A stretch of DNA of 64,000 nucleotides from Psychroserpens sp. (GTDB lineage Bacteria > Bacteroidota > Bacteroidia > Flavobacteriales > Flavobacteriaceae), in assembly GCA_017643165.1 (NCBI GenBank), contig JAEPNY010000001.1, positions 1 through 64,000 of the forward strand. Direction: 5' to 3'. Under the pieces are notes generated by a model. It was not told the DNA's origin. It saw nothing but the letters and a program-made list of their open reading frames with translations, and made no database searches. Every line of letters begins with the position of its first letter. Positions within the stretch are counted from its first letter, which is position 1. Both the position numbers and the translations under genes were made by a program. Below are positions 34,177 through 42,387 of the stretch, in pieces.

Positions 34177-35511
34177 ATGAAAAAATGCTTAGTAATTTTA
34201 GCTTCTTTGATGTTCGTTGGTTTTTCTGCCAAGGCTCAAAAAGTTGAATTTGAAGAGTTTGACTTAGATAACGGATTGCACGTTATCTTACACCAAGATA
34301 ATAAAGCCCCAGTCGTAACGATTGGTGTTATGTATGACGTTGGAGGAAAAGACCTAGGAGGAAGTCCTGCAGCGCCTCGTACTGGATTTGCTCACTTTTT
34401 TGAGCACTTATTATTCGAAGGAACTGAAAATATTGACCGTGGCGAATGGTTTACTATTGTATCTTCTAACGGAGGAAGTAATAACGCAAACACCTCATTA
34501 GACAGAACGTACTATTATGAGGTATTCCCTTCTAATAATCTAGAACTTGGCCTTTGGATGGAGTCTGAACGTATGCTTCACCCGGTTATCGATCAAGTTG
34601 GTGTAGATACACAAAATGAAGTTGTTAAAGAAGAAAAACGATTACGTTATGATAACTCTCCATACGGGCAATTTCTATTTGCAGTAAGCGAAAATCTATT
34701 TAAAGTACACCCTTACAAAAACAGTAATATCGGAGAGATGGCAGATCTAGATGCCTCAACTTTACAAGAATTTAAAGACTACTTTCAAACTTGGTATGGT
34801 CCTGACAATGCAGCATTAGTTGTTGCGGGAGATATTGACAGCGAAAAAACTAAAGAACTTATTAAGCAATACTTCGGAGAGATCCCAAGTAGACCAGCGC
34901 CAAAAAGAAACTTCCCTAAAGAAGAACCAATTACTGAAAAGATCGAAGCAAAATTTTACGATCCAAATATTCAGATCCCAGCGATAATTACGGCTTATAG
35001 AACGCCAGGGTTTGCAGATAGAGACTCATACATCTTAAATATGGTTTCTGCCTACTTAAGTGATGGTAAGACCTCTAAACTATATAAGAAACTAGTAGAT
35101 GAAAAGAAAATGGCGCTACAAGCAGGAGCGATCAATGTACCACAAAAAGATTATAGTATTTATGCTGTATTTGGATTACCATTAGGCGATACAACTCTTG
35201 ATGATTTATTAGCTGAAATGGATGAAGAAATTGCAAAAATGCAAAACGAATTAATCTCAGAAAAAGACTTTCAAAAACTTCAGAACAAATTTGAAAATCG
35301 ATTTGTGAATTCTAATTCTAGTGTTCAAGGTATTGCGAATTCATTAGTACGCTATTACCTGCTTTATGGAGACATTAATCTTATAAATAATGAGATTGAT
35401 ATTTATAGATCAATTACTAGACAAGAGATTCAAGATGTTGTAAAAAAATACTTGAATCCTAACCAACGTGTAGAATTAGAATACCTTCCAGAAGAAAAAA
35501 CTGAGAACTAA
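34177..35511 (+). CDS. M16 family zinc peptidase (catalytically complete partner)
   Basis: A 444-residue exported protein (signal peptide MKKCLVILASLMFVGFSAKAQ). The inverted zinc motif HxxEH is present as HFFEH (73-77), with the downstream Glu expected in the ENVVKEE-type block (NEVVKEEKRLRYDNSPYG). It therefore looks active. It contains the two tandem M16 domains found in half-size pitrilysins, which work as heterodimers. The second gene 7 nt downstream encodes the partner. It probably degrades peptides in the periplasm. Confidence 0.93.
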   Translation: MKKCLVILASLMFVGFSAKAQKVEFEEFDLDNGLHVILHQDNKAPVVTIGVMYDVGGKDLGGSPAAPRTGFAHFFEHLLFEGTENIDRGEWFTIVSSNGGSNNANTSLDRTYYYEVFPSNNLELGLWMESERMLHPVIDQVGVDTQNEVVKEEKRLRYDNSPYGQFLFAVSENLFKVHPYKNSNIGEMADLDASTLQEFKDYFQTWYGPDNAALVVAGDIDSEKTKELIKQYFGEIPSRPAPKRNFPKEEPITEKIEAKFYDPNIQIPAIITAYRTPGFADRDSYILNMVSAYLSDGKTSKLYKKLVDEKKMALQAGAINVPQKDYSIYAVFGLPLGDTTLDDLLAEMDEEIAKMQNELISEKDFQKLQNKFENRFVNSNSSVQGIANSLVRYYLLYGDINLINNEIDIYRSITRQEIQDVVKKYLNPNQRVELEYLPEEKTEN

Positions 35512-35518
35512 AAAACCT

Positions 35519-37576
35519 ATGAAGACAATGAAATTAAATATATCCATTTTCGTACTAACCTTATTAATGTCTGTTAGTGCGTTCGCTCAAATTGACCGCT
35601 CTAAAATGCCAGAGCCGGGACCTGCGCCAACAATCTCTTTAGATAAACCTGAAGAGTTCACGCTTAAAAACGGTATGACCGTTATGGTGGTTGAAAACAG
35701 AAAGTTACCTCGTGTTTCTTACTCATTAACCATTGACAATAAACCAATGGCTGCGGGAGACAAGTCTGGAATTGAAAGTATTCTAGCGAGTATGCTAGGA
35801 GATGGTACGACCAATATTCCTAAAGATGAATTTAATGAAGAAGTTGATTTTCTTGGTGCAAATATCGGATTTAGCTCAAGTGGTGGTTTTGCAAGTTGTT
35901 TATCTAAATACAAAGATCGAATAGTTGAATTAATGGCGGATGCAGCTATTAATCCATTATTTACACAAGAAGAATTTGAAAAGCAAAAGGATCAGCTTAT
36001 TCAAGGTTTAAAAACACAAGAAAAAAGTGTTGATGCTGTTGCAGGAAGAGTTGGTTCTGCTCTAGCCTACGGAAAAGAACATCCGTATGGAGAATTTACA
36101 ACTGAAGAAACTGTAAATAATATTGAGTTTAGTGACATCGATGCATACTACAAAAAACGTTTCAATCCTAACAATGCCTACATGGTTATTGTTGGTGATA
36201 TCGATGTGAAAACGGCTAAAAAACAAATGAAAAAGTATTTTGGAAGTTGGGAAAAAGGCCCAGAAATGGAAATTACCGTGCCTGAGGAATCTGCTAACGT
36301 AGCGTCTACTCAAATCAACTTTGTAGATATGCCTAACGCCGTTCAGTCAAACATCTCTCTTACAAATAATGTTGACCTTGAGATGAAAGATGATGATTAT
36401 CATTCAGTTCTTATCGCTAATAAAATATTAGGTGGTGGATTTAATAGCTACCTTAATATGAACTTAAGAGAAGAACACGGATATACTTACGGTGCGCGCT
36501 CTAGTATTGGAATGGACGAGTATGCCTCTCGTTTTAGAGCAGGTGCCGCTGTTAGAAATATGGTAACTGATTCGGCTGTTGTAGAAACACTTAAAGAGAT
36601 TAACAGAATCAAAACAGAAACTGTTGAGCAAGACATGCTTAAGAATGCTAAAGCAAAATACGTAGGTGATTTTGTATTAGCACTAGAAAGCCCACAAACT
36701 ATCGCACGATATGCGCTTAACATCAAATTGAACGATCTTCCTGAAGATTTTTACACAACATACTTACAGAAAATTAATGCCGTTACTGCAGATGATGTTA
36801 AACGTGTTGCGAACAAATACTTCAAAACAGAAAATGCAAGATTTGTAGTTGTAGGTAAAGGAAGTGAAGTTCTTGAAAATCTTGTTAAAACTGGTATTCC
36901 AGTCAAGTATTTCGATGCATATGCTAACGAAACTGAAAAACCAGAATATGAGATCGAAATGCCTGCTGATATGGATGCTAACAAGGTACTTAATGCATAC
37001 ATTGAAGCCATTGGTGGAAGAGAAACCTTAGATAAGGTAAATTCAGTATATATGACCGCTGAAGCAGAATTACAGCCTGGTATGATGATGAACTTAGAGA
37101 TGAAGAAAACTACCAAGCAGCAATCAATGCAAGAAGTAACAGCAATGGGACAATCAGTAATGAAATCTGTTGTAGATGGAAAGTCTGGTTACCGTGTAAT
37201 GCAAGGACAGCGACAAGACTTAAATGACGACGAATTAAAAGAAGCTCTTGAAGAGTCGTCTCCATTCCCAGAAGTAAACTACTTAAGTCAAGGTGTTACT
37301 TTAGAGAAAATAGAAATGGTTGATGGCGAAAAAGCGTATAAGATCGTTGTTGATGAGAAGACATCAATTTATTACAGTGTTGAAACTGGATTAAAAATCA
37401 AAGAAGTAAATACAACACCAGCTGGATCTCAATCTGCATTTTACACAGATTACCAAGAAGTTGCTGGAATTAAGTTTCCATTTACGATTGGTCAAACAAT
37501 GGGACCTAGACGATTTGATTTTAAGATCAAAGAAATCAAAGTTAATGAAGGTGTATCAGATGCCGATTTTGACTAA
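35519..37576 (+). CDS. M16 family peptidase-like partner, zinc motif lost, with C-terminal lipoprotein-sorting-like domain
   Basis: A 685-residue exported protein (signal peptide MKTMKLNISIFVLTLLMSVSAFAQ). The two M16 domains (about 40-475) align in layout with the neighbour, but HxxEH is absent: the place reads GDKSGIESILASMLGDG. So it is likely the non-catalytic half of a heterodimer and may supply the R/Y substrate-binding pair. Residues about 490-685 are extra and resemble LolA/DUF4292-type beta domains (AYIEAIGGRETLDKVNSVYM ... DYQEVAGIKFPFTIGQ). A 7-nt gap to the active partner supports joint expression. Confidence 0.9.
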   Translation: MKTMKLNISIFVLTLLMSVSAFAQIDRSKMPEPGPAPTISLDKPEEFTLKNGMTVMVVENRKLPRVSYSLTIDNKPMAAGDKSGIESILASMLGDGTTNIPKDEFNEEVDFLGANIGFSSSGGFASCLSKYKDRIVELMADAAINPLFTQEEFEKQKDQLIQGLKTQEKSVDAVAGRVGSALAYGKEHPYGEFTTEETVNNIEFSDIDAYYKKRFNPNNAYMVIVGDIDVKTAKKQMKKYFGSWEKGPEMEITVPEESANVASTQINFVDMPNAVQSNISLTNNVDLEMKDDDYHSVLIANKILGGGFNSYLNMNLREEHGYTYGARSSIGMDEYASRFRAGAAVRNMVTDSAVVETLKEINRIKTETVEQDMLKNAKAKYVGDFVLALESPQTIARYALNIKLNDLPEDFYTTYLQKINAVTADDVKRVANKYFKTENARFVVVGKGSEVLENLVKTGIPVKYFDAYANETEKPEYEIEMPADMDANKVLNAYIEAIGGRETLDKVNSVYMTAEAELQPGMMMNLEMKKTTKQQSMQEVTAMGQSVMKSVVDGKSGYRVMQGQRQDLNDDELKEALEESSPFPEVNYLSQGVTLEKIEMVDGEKAYKIVVDEKTSIYYSVETGLKIKEVNTTPAGSQSAFYTDYQEVAGIKFPFTIGQTMGPRRFDFKIKEIKVNEGVSDADFD

Positions 37577-37593
37577 TTAAATATAATTATATT

Positions 37594-37623
37594 AAAACCC
37601 GGAACTTTGTTCTGGGTTTTTTT
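37594..37623. terminator. Intrinsic terminator between the M16 pair and the DMT transporter
   Basis: AAAACCCGGAAC (37594-37605) pairs with GTTCTGGGTTTT (37609-37620), one G-T wobble, 3-nt loop, T-run on the plus side and A-run on the other, so it can serve both genes. Confidence 0.88.
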
Positions 37624-38500
37624 ATGCCTTCTTTTTATTGGCCAGATAAACGCCTATTAAAATAATAATACTAGCCAACACTTGAAGTATTCCAAAAGAT
37701 TCACCGTCTAGTAAACCCCAGATTAAGGCAACAATTGGCATGAGATAGGTGACCGACGATGCAAAAACAGGTGTAGAGATCTGAATCAACGTATTAAATA
37801 ACACTTTCGCTAAGGCCGTCCCAATTAAAGATAATATGATCACATAGATCACCGACATTTGAAAATCTGGATGCTCATATGTGGTTTCCGTAAAAAAGTC
37901 GGTAAACACTAATATTAAGAATGCGGGAATAAAGATGCCTACATAGTTCCCTGCGGCGATACTGAGCGGTTTCACGTGCTGTAAATACTTTTTAATGATA
38001 TTGACATTTAACGCATACATGATCGTGGATAAGATTACAAATCCGGCATATAAATAATTTTGCTCTGGGTTCAAATCAGCGCCTCTAAGAATAAGTAAAC
38101 ATGTCCCTATAAATCCGATAATGACGCCGATGAATTGACGTTTAGTAAATCCGATTTTGAATATGGCGAATCCCAATAGAATAGCATTTAAGGGAACTAA
38201 CGAATTCAATATAGATGCGATGGCACTATCAATTTGTGTTTCCGCAATTGCAAATAAAAAAGCAGGAAAAAACGACCCCAAGAATCCTGAAATCACGACC
38301 CACTTCCATGCTGGACGGTCAATATGCTTAAGACTTTTAAATCCGACAGCAAATAGAATAAGCGCAGTAACTAAGGTTCGAAATGCGCCTAATTGGTACG
38401 GAGTAAGCCCTAATAAACCTTTCTTAATTAGGATAAACGAACTGCCCCAAATGATTGATAAGATAATGAGATACAGCCACTTAAGATTGCTATTTTGCAT
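37622..38500 (-). CDS. EamA/DMT family transporter
   Basis: A 292-residue inner-membrane protein with about ten helices in two EamA repeats (IILSIIWGSSFILIKKGL starting repeat one; FVILSTIMYALNVNIIKKYL starting repeat two; ending IIILIGVYLANKKKA). These carriers export amino acids, metabolites or drugs. No substrate can be named. Single-gene unit, convergent with the M16 pair, divergent from the metal-binding lipoprotein gene. Confidence 0.92.
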   Translation of the reverse strand: MQNSNLKWLYLIILSIIWGSSFILIKKGLLGLTPYQLGAFRTLVTALILFAVGFKSLKHIDRPAWKWVVISGFLGSFFPAFLFAIAETQIDSAIASILNSLVPLNAILLGFAIFKIGFTKRQFIGVIIGFIGTCLLILRGADLNPEQNYLYAGFVILSTIMYALNVNIIKKYLQHVKPLSIAAGNYVGIFIPAFLILVFTDFFTETTYEHPDFQMSVIYVIILSLIGTALAKVLFNTLIQISTPVFASSVTYLMPIVALIWGLLDGESFGILQVLASIIILIGVYLANKKKA

Positions 38501-38561
38501 ATGAATACTTAACTAAGTCACAAAATTCGTTAATTTTCCTGCAAGGAACACCAATATTTAC

Positions 38562-38569
38562 TATGTTTG
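38562..38569 (+). promoter_or_regulatory. Putative -7 element for the metal-binding lipoprotein gene, TATGTTTG
   Basis: TATGTTTG matches TAnnTTTG, 24 nt before the ATG at 38594. Confidence 0.5.
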
Positions 38570-38593
38570 TTCGGAATTCAATAACATTTAACT

Positions 38594-39106
38594 ATGAAAA
38601 CATTTAAAAATATTTTAGCGATCGCCCTAATTAGCTTGGCCGTAGTTGCATGTAAAAATGAACAACAGCCAGAAGTTAAAACTGTTGAGACTAAAACTGA
38701 AGTTGCAGTAAAAGAGGCGAAAAAGTTAGATCCAAATGCAACCTACGCAAAAGCAGAATTTGGAATTGAAGGTATGACTTGCGCAATGGGATGTGCAAAA
38801 ACTATAGAAAAGAAAATCGCTAAGATGGATGGTGTAAAATCGGCGAAAGTTGATTTTGAAAAAGAATTAGCAATGGTAGAATATGACGAAGCCATGGTAA
38901 CACCTCAATCATTAGAAGAGGCCGTAGCGAAAGCAGGTGAAACGTATAAGGTCAAAGACATGAAAACTGTGGAGACCTTCTCAAACGATAAAAAAGCATG
39001 TAAGGCAGACTGCAAAATGGAATGTTGCGACAAAGCCAATAAAGATGCTAAAAAAATGGCATGTGCAGACGATTGTAAAATGGACTGTTGCGCTAAGAAA
39101 GCATAA
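38594..39106 (+). CDS. Lipoprotein with heavy-metal-associated domain and metallothionein-like Cys tail
   Basis: A 170-residue protein. Signal peptide MKTFKNILAIALISLAVVAC, lipobox VVAC (Cys20). An HMA domain (about 52-118) has the motif GMTCAMGCAKTIEKKIA; the two Cys are three residues apart (CxxxC) instead of the usual CxxC. The tail (about 132-170) is Lys- and Cys-rich with a duplicated pattern, ACKADCKMECC then ACADDCKMDCC (C-x3-C-x3-CC). It likely binds copper, zinc or another soft metal at the outer face of a membrane. The CxxxC form occurs in other Flavobacteria; the tail looks rarer. No P-type ATPase or metal regulator gene is nearby. Confidence 0.87.
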   Translation: MKTFKNILAIALISLAVVACKNEQQPEVKTVETKTEVAVKEAKKLDPNATYAKAEFGIEGMTCAMGCAKTIEKKIAKMDGVKSAKVDFEKELAMVEYDEAMVTPQSLEEAVAKAGETYKVKDMKTVETFSNDKKACKADCKMECCDKANKDAKKMACADDCKMDCCAKKA

Positions 39107-39124
39107 CTGATCAGAAGATCTTCT

Positions 39125-39157
39125 AAAAAAACCACTTCATTCGAAGTGGTTTTTTTA
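39125..39157. terminator. Bidirectional intrinsic terminator after the metal-binding lipoprotein
   Basis: ACCACTTC (39131-39138), loop ATTC, GAAGTGGT (39143-39150), with a seven-A run on the left and T-run on the right. Lies between convergent genes. Confidence 0.9.
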
Positions 39158-39158
39158 T

Positions 39159-39671
39159 TTATCGCAACGGAAATCCTTTTGCTGCCCACCAAGGATGGAT
39201 CTCAATCCGAAGTCGTCCGGCTTTAACCATAGGATCTGAATTTGCTAAACTATCTGCCATCTCCAATGTAGGAACATTGTAAATTGTAATACCTCTTATG
39301 TCACCATCGTCTCCAAACGGCCCTGAGATATCAGCATAACCCAACTCATACATTTTGCCCAAATGTGCTAAGTGAGCCGCTTGTAACTTATTGGCTTCTT
39401 CTTCATTCTGATCACGATTTTCACCGCGTTTCAAAAAGGCAATAAAGTATTGTTGCATTATGATGGTGTCCTGCGTTTCTTCATCTACATAATCAAATAT
39501 TTGGAATCCTTTTTGGGTAAGTTCTTCTTTCAAGGCGCGTACTGACTTCTTAACCTCGGCAGTAGTTTCCGGTTGCTTATCCGTATCATGAGATTCATGA
39601 CTATGCTTATCCTCTTGCTTGCAGGACACAAATAACATAATTGATAATAGTAATAATAGTAGTTGTTTCAT
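39159..39671 (-). CDS. YCII-related domain lipoprotein
   Basis: The start is ATG 39671 (MKQLLLLLLSIMLFVSCKQE; 170 residues), which gives a proper lipoprotein signal with lipobox FVSC; the longer frame overlaps the upstream gene. After a His/Glu/Asp-rich linker (DKHSHESHDTDKQPE) comes a YciI-like dimeric alpha-beta domain (about 65-170: QYFIAFLKRGENRDQNEEEANKLQAAHLAHLGKMYE ... ITIYNVPTLEMADSLANSDPMVKAGR). YciI proteins are small and of uncertain function; a lipid-anchored version is less common. It starts 4 nt after the CYTH gene stop. Confidence 0.88.
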   Translation of the reverse strand: MKQLLLLLLSIMLFVSCKQEDKHSHESHDTDKQPETTAEVKKSVRALKEELTQKGFQIFDYVDEETQDTIIMQQYFIAFLKRGENRDQNEEEANKLQAAHLAHLGKMYELGYADISGPFGDDGDIRGITIYNVPTLEMADSLANSDPMVKAGRLRIEIHPWWAAKGFPLR

Positions 39672-39675
39672 TGTA

Positions 39676-40155
39676 TTAAGTATTGTCTTTCCAGGTATTA
39701 AATGGTGATTTACTGATCTGTGAATTATAATAGCGAATATCTCCAGTGACTTCATCTCCTATCCATTTCGGACTTTCAAAGTGCTCGTCTTCGTCTTTAA
39801 GCTCGACTTCGGCAATCACCAAGCCTTCATTTGCACCGAAGAATTCATCAATTTCAAAAACATGATCTCCAGATCTCACCTCGTAGCGCATCTTATCGAT
39901 CACTCCATCCTCACAAAGTTTCAGTAAGGCATGAGCTTCATCAGAACTAATTTCAGTCTCCCATTCGAAACGTGATAGTCCATCTTCAGATGACATGCCT
40001 TTAACGGTTAATACACCTTGATCTCCCTTCAATCGAACACGTACTGTTCGTTCTGGATCTGTATTTAAAAATCCCTGAGTAATTCGATACTTATAGAAAG
40101 CTTCCGTTTTATAGTCTTCAGAATTTACTAAAAATTTACGCTCTATCTCTTTCAT
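39676..40155 (-). CDS. CYTH domain protein
   Basis: A 159-residue CYTH protein, starting with the signature MKEIERKFLV (ExExK type) and continuing with the tunnel-lining charged residues RTVRVRLKGDQGVLTVKG, FEWETEI, FEIDEFFGANEGLVIAEVEL. CYTH enzymes bind triphosphates; bacterial members of this size are mostly inorganic triphosphatases. Class IV adenylate cyclase activity is the alternative. First of two genes with the YCII lipoprotein, divergent from dinB. Confidence 0.92.
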   Translation of the reverse strand: MKEIERKFLVNSEDYKTEAFYKYRITQGFLNTDPERTVRVRLKGDQGVLTVKGMSSEDGLSRFEWETEISSDEAHALLKLCEDGVIDKMRYEVRSGDHVFEIDEFFGANEGLVIAEVELKDEDEHFESPKWIGDEVTGDIRYYNSQISKSPFNTWKDNT

Positions 40156-40219
40156 TTAATAGTTGCTCATAGTCATCGCTTCTTATAATTAAGTAGCATA
40201 TAATGCCTAAATTTACATC

Positions 40220-41329
40220 ATGCCAGATGATTTACCAATTCGAAAGATCATACATGTTGATATGGATGCATTTTATGCCTCTGTTGCGCAAATGGATAAT
40301 CCTGAACTAAAAGGAAAACCTATTGCCGTTGGTGGTGGCGGAACGCGAGGTGTGATCAGCGCTGCGAGCTATGAGGCACGGAAATTTGGTGTTAAAAGTG
40401 CTATGACAGGACGATTAGCGATTAAGCTCTGTCCAGACCTCATCTTTGTAAAAACAGATTTCGAGCGCTACAAAACTATTTCGAAGCAGGTTAGAGCAAT
40501 ATTTCATGACTATACTGACCTTGTTGAGCCCTTATCGCTTGACGAAGCCTATTTAGATGTGACTGAGAATAAAAAAGGGAATCCAAGTGCTACTCTTATT
40601 GCCGAAGAAATACGAAATCGGATTCAAAATGAAATCGGCTTAACAGCATCTGCAGGCATATCAATTAATAAATTTATTGCTAAGGTCGCGAGTGATTATA
40701 ACAAACCTAATGGGCAAAAAACGGTAAATCCTGAGGACGTTGTTCAATTTCTAGAAGCTCTTGATATTCGGAAATTTTATGGTGTAGGGAAAGTAACTGC
40801 CGAAAAAATGTACCAACTTGGAATCTTCACTGGCAAAGATTTAAAATCGAAATCATTAGACTATTTAGAATTAAACTTCGGAAAATCTGGTAAATTCTAT
40901 TTCGATGTCGTGCGTGGAATCCATAGAAGTGAGGTCAAACCAAATCGTATTAGAAAATCCCTTGCTGCCGAACGTACCTTCAGTGAAAATTTATCTTCTG
41001 AAATTTTTATGCTCGAGAAACTCGAACATATTGCAGACGAAGTAGCACGCCGACTACAACAAAGTAAAGTAGCCGGAAAAACCGTAACGCTCAAAATCAA
41101 GTACAGTGATTTTACCCTTCAAACACGAAGTAAAACTAGTGAATACTTCATGAGTGATAAAAGTATGATCCTAGAGATTGCTAAACAGTTATTATATCAG
41201 GAAAAACTAAAAAACTCTGTACGATTACTTGGTATTTCTTTATCAAACCTCAACACTGAGAAATCGACCGAAAACATAGAACAACGAGCTAAGGAATCTG
41301 TTAGTGTACAGTTAAAGTTTGAGTTTTAA
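40220..41329 (+). CDS. dinB: DNA polymerase IV (Y family)
   Basis: A translesion polymerase for DNA damage tolerance. In 369 residues: catalytic HVDMDAFYASVAQMDNP near the start, LDEAYLDVTEN (about 107-117), helix-hairpin-helix region FYGVGKVTAEKMYQLGI and the little-finger domain ending in SVQLKFEF. The C-terminal tail is short and lacks a long beta-clamp tail, but QLKFEF resembles a clamp-binding peptide (Q-L-x-F-x-F). A near-match -7 element, TAAATTTA (40208-40215), ends 4 nt before the ATG. I see no SOS box. Confidence 0.96.
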   Translation: MPDDLPIRKIIHVDMDAFYASVAQMDNPELKGKPIAVGGGGTRGVISAASYEARKFGVKSAMTGRLAIKLCPDLIFVKTDFERYKTISKQVRAIFHDYTDLVEPLSLDEAYLDVTENKKGNPSATLIAEEIRNRIQNEIGLTASAGISINKFIAKVASDYNKPNGQKTVNPEDVVQFLEALDIRKFYGVGKVTAEKMYQLGIFTGKDLKSKSLDYLELNFGKSGKFYFDVVRGIHRSEVKPNRIRKSLAAERTFSENLSSEIFMLEKLEHIADEVARRLQQSKVAGKTVTLKIKYSDFTLQTRSKTSEYFMSDKSMILEIAKQLLYQEKLKNSVRLLGISLSNLNTEKSTENIEQRAKESVSVQLKFEF

Positions 41330-41344
41330 TGTCGTAGTTTTCCT

Positions 41345-41373
41345 AAATTGAATGAAATCAACTAATTCAATTT
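41345..41373. repeat. 9-bp inverted repeat directly before the PD40 lipoprotein start
   Basis: AAATTGAAT (41345-41353) and ATTCAATTT (41365-41373) form a perfect inverted repeat with an 11-nt spacer, ending 1 nt before the ATG at 41375. It could be an operator or an RNA hairpin that controls the start; the sequence is AT-rich, so chance is possible. Confidence 0.45.
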
Positions 41374-41374
41374 T

Positions 41375-42367
41375 ATGAAAGCGCGTTATATCTGCTCTAT
41401 CTTTATTGTGGCACTATGTCTTATAGCATGTCAAGAAACCCAGCCGACTAATGGTGTCATGGAAGAATCTATTCTTGAGGACTCAACAGCAATTGTCAAA
41501 CCATTCGCAAAAGAAATCTTTTCAAGCTTTTCGAATGCTCGTGATTTTGCAATGACTAACGACGAAACTGAAGCATATTTATCTTTACAGTCACCAGGAA
41601 GAGAACTATCAGTCATTATGAAAATAGAAAATGTAAACGGCATATGGAATGCACCTGAAATTAGTAGCTTTTCTGGCCATTATACCGATCTTGAACCGTT
41701 TCTTTCTCCTGACAATTTGAAGCTTTATTTCGCATCCAATCGTCCTGTCTCAAGTGATAGCACAAATACGAAAGACTTTGATATTTGGTATGTAGAGCGC
41801 AGTTCATTAACAGCATCCTGGTCTGAACCAATTAATATTGGAGCACCTGTAAACTCTTCAGCCGATGAGTTTTATCCGGCCGTAGCTAAAAACAATAACC
41901 TATATTTTACTTGTATTATTGATTCATTACAAAGTTCGGATGATATCTTTAAAAGTGAATGGATCAACAATTCATATACTAAACCAGTCCTTCTTGGTGA
42001 TGGTGTAAATACAAAAGGTGCCGAATTTAACGCTTACATTTCACCTGATGAATCTTATCTTATTTTCGGGGGTTGGCGCAGACCTGATGGTGTTGGTGCT
42101 GGAGATCTCTATATAAGTAAATTTAAAGATGGAGAATGGCAACAAGCCGAGAATTTAGGTTCAGAAATTAATTCTAAACAAACCGATTTTTGTCCATTCG
42201 TTCTTAACGAGACACTTTACTTTACAAGTCGCAGAAGCCAGGTGACCATGAAGGAAGGTGGTTTTAAATCATACGAAGAATTGCTATCCGAAATCAATAA
42301 ATACCAAAATGGATTCAGCCGTATCTATATGACCAACTTTAACAACCTAATACAAGCAGAGGACTAA
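41375..42367 (+). CDS. PD40/TolB-like beta-propeller lipoprotein
   Basis: A 330-residue protein with a lipoprotein signal (MKARYICSIFIVALCLIAC) and several PD40 (WD40-like) units: EPFLSPDNLKLYFASNRP, EFYPAVAKNNNLYFTC, EFNAYISPDESYLIFGGW, DFCPFVLNETLYFTSRR. Such propellers bind proteins or glycans at the cell envelope. It follows dinB by 45 nt; the inverted repeat before the start could control it. Convergent with pyk; no terminator visible in the 20-nt gap. Confidence 0.87.
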   Translation: MKARYICSIFIVALCLIACQETQPTNGVMEESILEDSTAIVKPFAKEIFSSFSNARDFAMTNDETEAYLSLQSPGRELSVIMKIENVNGIWNAPEISSFSGHYTDLEPFLSPDNLKLYFASNRPVSSDSTNTKDFDIWYVERSSLTASWSEPINIGAPVNSSADEFYPAVAKNNNLYFTCIIDSLQSSDDIFKSEWINNSYTKPVLLGDGVNTKGAEFNAYISPDESYLIFGGWRRPDGVGAGDLYISKFKDGEWQQAENLGSEINSKQTDFCPFVLNETLYFTSRRSQVTMKEGGFKSYEELLSEINKYQNGFSRIYMTNFNNLIQAED

Positions 42368-42387
42368 TTGCGTCTGATATAAATAGT

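Noticed and set aside
40155-40219. SOS (LexA) box before dinB
   Set aside because: No recognisable palindrome in the 64-nt divergent gap; LexA sites in Flavobacteria are not well defined.
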